Translations under genes and position numbers: made by a program | The notes under the pieces: model-generated | Seen by the model: the letters and a program-made list of their open reading frames with translations, nothing else | The model's database searches: none | What the model was told of the DNA's origin: nothing | Shown here: piece by piece, positions 12,553 through 22,960 of the stretch | How positions within the stretch are numbered: the stretch's first letter is position 1 | How the letters are laid out: each line of letters starts with the position of its first letter | Source: Hemileia vastatrix | Lineage: Eukaryota; Basidiomycota; Pucciniomycetes; Pucciniales; Zaghouaniaceae | Assembly (NCBI GenBank): GCA_030280995.1 | Contig: JASXTE010000002.1 | Location: 6,383,683 to 6,447,682 of the forward strand | Direction of reading: 5' to 3' | Length of the DNA: 64,000 nt

Positions 12553-13403
12553 ATGTGTGTAGACGTAGAGCTAAACTATTCCTTATGCTCATGTAGACAC
12601 TTTCGATGGCTCCAAATTTACATGTCTTATCCCTCTCTCAAAACGTTCCCGATGGTACGGTGGATGACCAGATCACTCCCACTCAAAGCTTGACTACTGC
12701 TGCGTATCCTGGGTGTACATTAGCAGGTGGACTTTCATCTGCAACGGCTTCAGTTGGCATTAGAGCTTCCTCTTCTACAACGGTTTCAGTTGGCATTAAA
12801 GCTTCCTCTTCTGCAGCTCCCCCAGTATTCATTCCGGCTTTGAAGGTTGATCAAGAGATCGCTCACACTCCCAAACGTGTTACTCGGCTTAGTAGTAGTG
12901 AGGTATATGAGCCATGCGAGCGGTTTGGTTCTCGTTATTGGAACGGCTGTCAATCAACTCGTAATTCAAGTTTTTCTAGCACTGACGAAGATGAAGATGA
13001 AGATGACATCATTTCCAATCGTCCTGCAAATGTTTGCAGCCCTGCATTCAATCAATCATGGAGACATCTGAATCACTGTGGCCCATTTTCATATTCACAA
13101 GGTGCCCATGGAAAGCTCACACACCTTTCTATCAATAATATCCAAGCCCATGAAAAAGCATCAAATAAAAATAGAAATTGGAGTTGGGACCATTTACCAC
13201 CGTACGTTCCTCAGTATCCAGTGATGGATCTAGCCAAAGTCCGACAAAGTCGCACCAATGCATCTCGTCTCAGAAATGTTACCCCAATTACTGATTCCAT
13301 GGATGGGTTGTCTCTTAATGAATATACTTCTATGGACAATCAAGAGCCAGTTATCCCAAAACCATCCATGAAAAAGCTGTTCATATTCAACCAGGATGGT
13401 TAA
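11180..13403 (+). CDS. Ecl1-like life-span regulatory protein, two exons
   Basis: Fungal Ecl1-family proteins are small zinc-binding regulators first linked to chronological life-span and starvation responses in fission yeast. Here the family signature is split as usual: W7-C8-P-V-C11-E near the N-terminus and L-Y-C147-S-E-E-C151-R further in, giving four Cys for one zinc ion. The rest is Ser/Pro-rich and probably disordered, with a short duplicated S-V-G-I-[RK]-A-S-S-S unit and an acidic run (DEDEDEDD). At 701 residues it is much longer than yeast Ecl1 and more like the long basidiomycete forms. Exons are 11180-12478 and 12597-13403. The 118-nt phase-0 intron has a GTAAGC donor, a CTAAAC branch site at 12571 and a TAG acceptor at 12596. 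The start is the first ATG, directly before the Cys signature. Family is confident; the function is taken from the family. Confidence 0.8.
12502..12561. repeat. (AT)n(GT)n microsatellite inside the Ecl1-like intron
   Basis: About 16 AT units followed by GT units fill most of the intron between donor and branch site. Length polymorphism here would not alter the protein. Confidence 0.9.
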
Positions 13404-14577
13404 GTAAGCGGAGCTATGCTATATAAGAATATTTCTTAACTTCAGGCTTTCGAATTTTAATGTATGTGACCACTTACAAAAAGGACTTTTTATGTTTTCT
13501 TAAATATTTCTATTCATTATTTTTATTCTTTTTGTGTTTGAGAATTTTTGAATGTTAGTCATGAACTTTTTAATTGAAAATAATGAGTTATTCATTCGTA
13601 CTGAAAAAAAAAAAAGCTAAAAAAAATATATATATATAAAAAAAAAAAAAAAACCCATCTGAGTGGCTCTTGCTTTGTTTAACAAGTTGCGAAAACTCAA
13701 TTGATTCGGACATGTTATAATTTGATATCTTTTTATATTTCTGCTATTGTGCCGCCATGGGCTTTTGTCTTGACAATTACGTCTTGAGCACTGTTGTGTA
13801 CTTTTCTTCTTAGAATTTCGGCTCTTGAAGAATAATACACTTACTTTGGTAAGTGTGTTGTTAGTTAAATGAAGCTTTTTTATCATGATTGAAATATCAT
13901 CATCCAAGGTGTATGACAACTTAAAGTGTTTTAGTCATTTTTTCATTTTTGTTTTGAATAGCGTCACTTTAATGTTTTTATTTTTATTCTTATTTGTGAA
14001 TGATTATAACTTTTACATATATATAAAGTAGGTTAGGTTTTTTTTAGGGTTTGTAAAGAATAATTTATTTTTTGGTAGTGTGATGATGGTGATGGTTTTA
14101 GTGGATAGAAGAATTGTTAATTATATATTATAAAATGTATGAAAAGATGAATATAAATTTGAATATGAGATATGGAATGGGATAGGATAGGATGGGATGG
14201 GATGGTGTGTGGTGTTTGAAGGGAAGAAGTATTTTTATTGATAGGTTTTTTATGGACAGTCATTTTTGGGTTTCTTTCTTATATTTATATTTATATATAT
14301 ATATATATATATATATAGTTCAGTACAGAGTAGCTTGATTAATATTTTTTTACTTTTCCTTTGTTTTTTAAAGGGGGTGCGTGTGTGTGTGGGGGGGGGG
14401 GGGGGGGTTGAGGAGGAGAGGGGGAGGTGAATTAAGAATGATAATATCCAGGATGATGTTTAACTTTTTTTTTTTTTTTTTTTTTTTGTTTATTGTGGGG
14501 TTGGTTAGGAGAAGAGGAGGGAAGAAGTTGCGTTATTGTATGATTATAATATTTGTAAAATTGAACAATGAAAAGAG

Positions 14578-14611
<34 letters not shown>

Positions 14612-14636
14612 CAAGAAAAAAAATATGGGCGCCTGA
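13404..14636. other. 3' flank of the Ecl1-like gene and low-complexity DNA
   Basis: Contains the probable 3' UTR, short A and AT runs, a (GGGAT)-like stretch at 14180-14206, (AT)n at 14287-14318, a G run at 14391-14407, T23 at 14465 and (AT)n at 14587-14611. No gene seen. Confidence 0.5.
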
Positions 14637-14638
14637 TA

Positions 14639-14797
14639 GCAGGTGCCAATCCCTATCTTTGGTTTAAATCAGTTTCAGCTTAGCTGTAATTATTCTGAGA
14701 AGACTGTGCACTGAACAATGAGCACGCTTGCTTGCACAACATCAAATCCGAGTTACTCTCTTGAATTAAAGATGAATTGAGAGGGATTGGCACCTGC
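14639..14797. mobile_element. Short TA-flanked inverted-repeat element
   Basis: GCAGGTGCCAATCCCT at 14639-14654 is repeated in inverse (AGGGATTGGCACCTGC) at 14782-14797, each flanked by TA. The 159-bp size fits a non-autonomous DNA element. No internal coding capacity. Confidence 0.5.
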
Positions 14798-14809
14798 TAA
14801 AACAGGTGA

Positions 14810-15240
14810 CAGGTGGTTTTTTGTGGTGGGTGAGAGTAGTGGTTGTGGATGGAAGTTGGAAAGAAAAAGAAATGAAAATGAAAATGAATAAAGATGTGAA
14901 GAGAAGATAAGAAGATGTATAGATATCATGATAATGATGATAATAATGATGAGATTAGTATTGGGATTGGAGTAGTATTACTTTGTGATGAGAATGAATG
15001 GATGAATCAATATATATAAAAGTAAAAAGTAAAAAGTAAAACAACAATCAATAATACGAGTAAAAGTAAAAGTAAAGGTAAGGGGCTTAATACTATTATC
15101 TCATCATCATCATCATCATCATCACTATTTGGTCAATTGACTTTTTTTTTGTTATTTATGTGTGTATTGTATTATATATAATTTTATTTATTGGCCAATG
15201 ATTTTAATATTTTTTTATTTTTTTCCCTTTCTCCTTGATC
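14810..15240. other. AT-rich spacer with short tandem motifs
   Basis: Includes GAAAAT, TAAAAG and CAT triplet repeats (TCATCATCATC at 15101-15124). No gene. Confidence 0.45.
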
Positions 15241-15246
15241 TCTTTA

Positions 15247-15281
<35 letters not shown>

Positions 15282-15446
15282 TCCATTTTTTCATCAAATA
15301 AGGTATGATAATCTTTTTTTTTTTTTTTTTTTTTTTTATTTTATTTTATTTTATTTTATTTTTATTTATTTTTTTTTTTTTCTTTGTTTGTTTGTTTGTG
15401 TATAGAGTGAGTATATAGCATATCTTGCACCCACCCACCCACCCCT

Positions 15447-15484
<38 letters not shown>

Positions 15485-15680
15485 GTGATAAATAAAGCAG
15501 GATTTGCAATTGTATTTTTTATTTATTTTTATTTTTATTTTATTTATTTTATTTTTTTTTATTTTTTTGGTGGCATAGAATGAGTTTTTATTTAATGGTG
15601 GATTTTTAACTTTGAGATATGTCATACCCCCCCCCCCCCCCCTCTATTCTGACTTAATTTTTTTTTTTTTTTTTTCTTCT
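15241..15680. repeat. Cluster of long homopolymers
   Basis: A32 near 15248, T-runs near 15315, 15368 and 15449 (T35), a TTTTA array, C16 near 15627 and T18 near 15658. The Lys-rich ORFs through it are not genes. Confidence 0.95.
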
Positions 15681-16370
15681 TTTTCTTTTTTCCGATCATC
15701 TTTTTGTGACATATTTAAATATACTTATTTTGTAACTGTTTCTTTTCTTTTTTTTTGTTTCTATTTGATGATGTGTTCTCATGTTTAACTATGTTACATA
15801 CTGTATCTGGTGCAGGGCTGAGAAAGCTATGCACCCATGTTGGGGACGATATTAATAAATAGTCAAAAGAAGAGTGAATATCACCCTTAGCGCAAGGTGA
15901 CATGAAAAGTCTTTTCTTTGATTACTAAAAAACATCATGTATAAGTTAGAGATAATCTCTGATGAAATGTCTATTATATATGGCAAATGAAAAATAAAAA
16001 ATAAAAAATAAAAAAAAGGAAATAAACATTTTATTCACATTATAAAGTGTTAGTAGGGGATGTATACATACTTAACTTTTTTTAAAAGAACTAAAGTTGC
16101 AAAGCAGAGGTCGAAAATTGGTTTCATTTTCCAGGTCTTGGAATTGACAAATGTCGCACGTTGAATGTTTTTGATATAAATTTGCAAGACCATTACAGAT
16201 CTTTTTAAAATGATAAAAGAGAGAAAAAGAAAGTGGTGTCTTAAGCATAACATTAGGTACCATTGTGGAATAATTACTTTGAATGAATTTGGTACTGTTT
16301 AGTATTTAGACTAAAAATGATGGTTTCATATCAGTTAAATAAATACTTTTGGTACTTTATTCTAATACAG
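15681..16370. other. Intergenic, no gene recognised
   Basis: AT-rich, with an AAATAAAA array near 15990. Two overlapping minus-strand ORFs of about 65 codons (16050-16263) lack family motifs. Confidence 0.4.
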
Positions 16371-16375
16371 TTATA

Positions 16376-16522
16376 CACACACAAGTTGATAAAATTTTTT
16401 GCAACTTTGCACCGCATTTTGACGATCGATTGAATTGTTGGCGTGTATTATCAATTCTGTTGGCTGTCACAATGGGGTGCAAAGTCGATTTTTTTTTTTT
16501 TTTTTTTTTTTCAACTTGTGCA
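16376..16522. mobile_element. Foldback element with a homopolymer arm
   Basis: ACACAAGTTGATAAAATTTTTTGCAACTTTGCACC on the left pairs with GGTGCAAAGTCGATTTT...TCAACTTGTGC on the right. The right arm has expanded to a T22 run. Ends are approximate. Confidence 0.45.
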
Positions 16523-16834
16523 CCAACAATTATTGGTATAACTCTATACTGACGTGGCACATTTTGTTGTTTATCAACCATCAATTGAGTGTATAAATAT
16601 AAGGTATCATGATCTGTGTAAGACAAGCAACATCTTTCGATTTGCAATGTTTAATAGGCTGAATTGATTGACTAAGTGGATTTTGGATGTTAACGACGCG
16701 GCGAGAATTTTATCTACTTTTGATATGCAACGGCCGAGTATCATGATCCTTCAAGTGCTATCACTAATACCTATCTCTTGTTCAAATCGACGTGACTTCA
16801 CTCCTTGAAACTATGAAAATCGGTAACCGTCCAT

Positions 16835-16895
16835 TAGTCTCCCCCCCCCCCCCCCCTTTTTTTTTTTTTTTTTTTCTCTCTCTCTCTCTCTTGTT
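16835..16895. repeat. C-run, T-run and (CT)n
   Basis: C16, then T19, then a TC dinucleotide array. Confidence 0.95.
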
Positions 16896-17034
16896 TGCTT
16901 TTTTGCTGGTGTAAACGAAATTTGGATAATTATTCATGAAACTCTCATGTCATATTTATTTTTTGGGTGTCTTTGAAACAAATCCAAATAAATTGTTTTT
17001 TTTTTTTTCTCTTTCCGATTTTTAAATATGTATA

Positions 17035-17228
17035 CAGCCAAGTCACAAAATCTTGCGGAATTTTCGACGAAAAAATAAAAGTTTTGCCCACGAAAAAATG
17101 ATTTGCCTATTCAAAAAGGAAGTACCCCGGCCCTATCTCCAACCCCTTTTGAAGAGGTAAATCATTTTTTGTTAAGAACAACTTTTATTTTTTCGTCAAA
17201 AATTCCGCAAGCTTTTATGACTTAGCTG
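17035..17228. mobile_element. TA-flanked palindromic MITE, copy 1
   Basis: 194 bp beginning TA-CAGCCAAGTCACAAAATC and ending GACTTAGCTG-TA. Nearly the whole sequence folds on itself: CGACGAAAAAATAAAAG pairs with CTTTTATTTTTTCGTC, and AAATGATTTGCCTATTC with its inverse. A second copy in the opposite orientation is at 17995-18191. Confidence 0.7.
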
Positions 17229-17261
17229 TACCACAACCATATTGGAAACAGTTGGTCTACA

Positions 17262-17266
17262 GTTTT

Positions 17267-17315
<49 letters not shown>

Positions 17316-17452
17316 GAACCCTTTGGACAGATCAATGGATATTTGACGGAAAGTTTAGACTTCCATGCACCAAAAATTTGTCACTTTCACTGTCAAATGT
17401 CAATCATTCTGTCTAAATGTTTTTTTTTTTTTTTTTTTTTTTGCATAGGTGC
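17262..17452. mobile_element. Foldback element with A/T homopolymer arms
   Basis: GACAGATCAATGGATATTTG on the left pairs imperfectly with CAAATGTCAATCATTCTGTC on the right. Outside these the left arm is A44 and the right arm T22, bounded by TTTTGCA / TGCATAG. No coding content. Confidence 0.45.
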
Positions 17453-17472
17453 ACCAACCGTTGTCGATATGC

Positions 17473-17503
<31 letters not shown>

Positions 17504-17956
17504 CTAATTTTATCATTATCCTTACTTTCTTAAAAATGAATATAAAAAAATATCTTCTTGATTTACAAATCTCATTCTTATTTTATTATTTTTGCATGAT
17601 TCAATTTTTTTATTCAATTCGTTTTGTTTTGTCCGGTTCTGTTGACTGAATTCATGTTAGGACAGGTATTACTGAAACAGAAAGACTTTATACATTCTAG
17701 GATGGGCTTTATTCTAAGTCTAAGTGACGCATCTAGCTTTTTTATACTTTTTTTTTCAAAAGTATTACGTTAGCAAAGGGTAAAAGGGTACGGCTTATTT
17801 CCACCAAGACTAGATTTAGCTCTCATATTTCTTTCCGGTGATGTTAGTGGTTGTGCAAGAGAGTCTTCCCCATTTATCTTAATCAACGTTATAGTTATTT
17901 CTGGTGTTTTTTTCAGTAATTGAGTTTGATTAGAAACAACTCAAATAGGAAAAATC

Positions 17957-17987
<31 letters not shown>

Positions 17988-17994
17988 GGAGGTA

Positions 17995-18191
17995 CAGCTA
18001 AGTCATAAGAGAGCTTGCGGAATTTTTGACGAAAAAATAAAAGTTGTTCTCAACAAAAAATGATTTGCCTATTCAAAAGGGGTTGGGGATAGGGCCGGGG
18101 GTACTTCCTTTTTGAATAGGCAAATCATTTTTTCGTGAGCGAAATTTTTATTTTTTCGTCGAAAATTCTGTAAGATTTTGTGACTTGGCTG
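17995..18191 (-). mobile_element. TA-flanked palindromic MITE, copy 2 (inverted)
   Basis: 197 bp in reverse orientation to the copy at 17035. Starts TA-CAGCTAAGTCATAAGAG and ends TGACTTGGCTG-TA. The same internal palindrome and central GGGG(T)TTGGGGATAGGGCC core are visible. Confidence 0.7.
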
Positions 18192-18511
18192 TAAGAATCA
18201 AACCAAAAAAAAAATAAAATAAAATAAAATAAAAAATAACCAAATGATGTAGCGCTCTAAGTGATTTAGAAAGTTTATCTACTATACTAAAACCTGGCTT
18301 ATCTTTAAGTTATTTATATCTATCTGTTTTCAGTTCAAGATCTTTTAAAGATATGTATGACGTTTTAGTATTCTGGTAGAGATAGGAGTTAAGGGACAAC
18401 CAATTATTTTATTTATCCATTTTTTGCAAGTCCACTGCTTTCTACGGGAATTAAGCTTGTACCAAATTTTTATACATATATTAAGGATTTCCAGTAAGCT
18501 CATTGCAAGCG

Positions 18512-19725
<1,214 letters not shown>

Positions 19726-19730
19726 CATAT

Positions 19731-20450
19731 TGTCAGGCTAAGGTCAAGTACAAGGACGTGAACTAGCTTGAATGGTCAGTTGTCTAGAAGATTTTAATGG
19801 TCCTATATGAATACTGTAATATAAATCCAATAAGTAGTAAAGTATAATCAAAATTAAAGGTCTCAGTAATATAATTCTCACTATTTTTATATATGGCTTA
19901 CAATCTTTGTAGTTGGTAGAATATAGATTTTATAATTCAGATACTATTCAAAAGTCTTATAAAAGTACTAATTGATATGTATTGTAATTTATTTGGTTAT
20001 ATTGGTAAATTGTAAATGATAAAGAATGTAGAAACAAGACCCAAAAAACCTCCTCCTTTTATACACACTGAGTTCCCCAATAAATCCCTTGATATACCAT
20101 GCAATACACAGTTAAAGACACCTCAAATCCACTAATAGATCTGCCCATCAACATCCCTAGTGATCCATGACATAATTAGACAAGTAACAACCGCCAAAAT
20201 CATGTAATAATAAGGGAAATCCATCAAAATTAAAGAAAAAGACAAAAAGAGATTATATGCGTATAAAACAATAATATAAAAGACTAAAGGAGACTTTTTA
20301 AGGTTAATAATAGCTTAAGAATAAGGGGGATTTACTGTAGAAATGGAGGGGCTAATCCTGACATCATACTACATGAAATTCCCATCCAAAAATAACCAAA
20401 ATTGACTGAGAAACCACCAAAAAACTTAAAACAGAGCGTGAGATGTGGGG
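19731..20450 (+). repeat. Solo LTR copy A, left part
   Basis: Starts TGTCAGGCTAAGG after the 5-bp target duplication CATAT (19726-19730). It aligns over its length with the solo LTR at 33748-35248 and is interrupted at 20450 by the Gypsy element. The last five bases (TGGGG) are that element's target duplication. Confidence 0.85.
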
Positions 20451-21589
20451 TGTCAGCCAGGCTATTCCAGGAGTCCAGTAAATGATATATAAATTATAAA
20501 ACCTTAAAGAGTGGGTAAGACTTGTATTTAATGAATATAACTTAATATTTTATTGCATAATGAAATTATATAAGAATTTTATTATATACAAGTGTTACAT
20601 TAAATTTATTGGTTATATATATTTTTATATACAATTAAATTGAGCATAATATAATATATTCTACAAATAATGGCGCATTTTTATGTATTTAATAATTATA
20701 AATTTATATTTAATTAATTAAAAAACATATATTATAATTACAAGTGTAAAATTGATTTATAATATATTTAAATTAATTACTTAAATTTATATATTAAATA
20801 ATACCTCTCATATGATACTAAACAATAATTAATGACGCTTCTTTTGACCCGTAATTGTGTTAGAAAAAACAAATAAATTAATTTGGACTAAATTGAGATT
20901 AATTGTTTGTTTTGTTGCGTCAAATTATTTTTTGTTTCACTTAAAATGTCCTTTAATCAGAATGTACCATCTGTTTGGAATTATATTTCTCATAGTTCCT
21001 ATGTTTCCAATCTTGTTTAGTTATTCACTATTGTCACTTACTGATTTGGGAATTAATGGCGGGGAAATTGGATTCTTAATTGGGCTTTTAATTATTTGTT
21101 TCATGTTTTTCTCTATATTGTTATGTTTGATTTACTCTTTTGATATGTTTGTTTTATTCCATTCTAATCATTGTATTTACAAATATAGTAGCGCTTCAGA
21201 GGACCCATTGCCTATAAAAGGGCCTTGGATAATCCCCTGTAGCCTTATCACTTACTATACACTCAACAAACTTGAAAATATTTTCTATTACATTTATATT
21301 ATTTTTTATTAGTATTATAACTCTAATTAAAATTCTATATAATTAACCAGAGGTTGCCTTAAGTCTGATAGTACTCATAGTGTTTGCCGCGCAGAAACCC
21401 TTACACCAAAATAATATTATTTAAAACCTTCACTTTTGTCATCTCTCAAGTTACTCGTGGTTGCCTTCCTTTAAATAAACTAAATAATTTTTTATATTTT
21501 ATTTCTTTTATTCCTCAAAGCCGTTCTCCTTGTCCTCCTCTATCTCTTTCTTCCCCTTTTTCTTCCCTCTTCTAGACGACTGACCGACA
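20451..21589 (+). repeat. 5' LTR of the intact Gypsy element
   Basis: 1139 bp, TG...CA ends, same length as the 3' copy. The 151-codon ORF inside it also occurs in the 3' LTR and is not regarded as a gene. Confidence 0.95.
21213..21220 (+). promoter_or_regulatory. TATA box of the 5' LTR
   Basis: TATAAAAG in the context CCTATAAAAGGGCC. The related element at 54942 has the same box in its LTR. Expected to drive genomic RNA synthesis. Confidence 0.6.
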
Positions 21590-22278
21590 ACTGGGGGCCT
21601 TTCCAAATGACGACAACGATCGAGCCTGGCGACGAACGACAAAACGCACGGACCACCTAGCAAAACGAAACTTTTGCCGCGACTGTGTTTCGAACTTGGG
21701 TTCGACATCTTAGGTTTATATATTATTAATTTTTATATTATTTTGAAGTGATTTTTCGATCACTATAGTAAGTTCACCTTTGTGCCTCTCACTCATATTA
21801 CTACATTTTTATTGCAATAACAGTGATTGTGGCTTAATTGCTGATTCACTGAGTGTAAGTGTTCAATTTAAAAAAAATTTTTTTTCCTAGTTGACCATTA
21901 TAGAGTGTTAAATCCTCTTAGTCCTAGAAGAATTGACATTATTATTAATACAAATTGAATTATTAATTTAATTTTTTATTATTATTAATTATTGTTAATT
22001 TTGGTTGACTTAAAAGTACATTGTGCTTAGTCCCAAATATATTGCCATATTTAATATTGGTAATTAATTGGTTGAATTAACTTACTTGTTATTCCCAATT
22101 TAACCTTGCAATCCATTTTTTTAAAAAAATTAATTTTTTAATTATTACTTTATATTGAAAATTATTTTTTCTATAATTTAATTAATTAAATATTTTTTTT
22201 ATTATTTGGAGCAATTATTGAATAACTTTGATTATTTTTTTATAAAGTACAAAGTAAAATATAAATCTTCCCACTAGT
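21590..22278 (+). other. Gypsy leader with candidate primer-binding region
   Basis: Directly after the LTR, ACTGGGGGCCTTTCC resembles ATTGGGATCCTTTCC at the same place in the second element, so it may be the primer-binding site; no tRNA match was identified. At about 21674-21712 a segment with TTGCCGCGAC...TTTCGAAC...GGTTCGA looks like part of an antisense tRNA. The rest is AT-rich. Confidence 0.4.
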
Positions 22279-22960
22279 ATGTCCAACAATTTGGCAGAAA
22301 AAATGGATAACATGCAAGTGGATGAGATAGAAATTGACTATGATGCTGACACTGTAAGTTCTTCTAAAGTTGGTCATAAAAAATCTTATGCTAACACAAA
22401 GAATTCACATACTGCAGGATGTGGAAATGACAGGAAATGCAAACAAACCAAACCCCCTTCCCCCAGTACCACAGAAGGAAGTAAAGCCTCTAGTGCCTCA
22501 AGAAGGTCTTCCAAAAGGCTTCAAAATAAAAAAGCTTCCTCTGCCACAACAAATCAGCAACCTATCCAGTCATATAAAAGAGTTGAAGACAGAAAATATG
22601 ACGTACAAAGCAAAGGTAGACACATTGTGGGATCAGGTCCAAGAACTCAGGAACCAGATTCAGGCCCAGGCCCCTCCTCAGTTGCCTCCCAATCAGCCTC
22701 AATTTCAGGCTCAACCTTCACAGCCACCCAGCTCAACCATCCAAAATCCAAATACTATGGAAGTAGAGCAATGGAAATGGGATTATCTAATGAGTCACTA
22801 CCAACAGAATGTGCAACACCCTCCTCATCATCAGCCTGGCCCATCCAGAACACCCAATTTCCATCCACCTCCTCATCCCTACCAACAAGGCAGAAGAAAG
22901 AAGGCCCAAGCACAATCCCAAACCCAGTCCCAGGGGAAGTTTCCTCCTCTGCCATGGTAA
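22279..22960 (+). CDS. Candidate spliced accessory protein overlapping gag
   Basis: A 64-bp intron-like segment lies at 22354-22417: GTAAGT donor after codon 25 (phase 0), CTAAC branch site at 22391 and TGCAG acceptor. Removing it joins the first 25 gag codons to a second frame (22418-22960, 180 codons) beginning DVEM. That frame encodes a basic segment (LPKGFKIKKLPLPQQ), a predicted coiled coil (SHIKELKTENMTYKAKVD) and a Pro/Gln-rich tail ending PW-stop. The second Gypsy element has the same donor, phase and acceptor and a clearly homologous protein. I infer a real overlapping product of about 205 residues. Its role is unknown, and unspliced RNA would still give Gag-Pol. Confidence 0.4.

Noticed and set aside
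20857..21312. 151-codon hydrophobic ORF in the 5' LTR (and its identical copy at 28886-29341)
   Set aside because: Both copies lie entirely within LTRs and are identical only because the LTRs are. The start is not an ATG and composition follows the AT-rich LTR.
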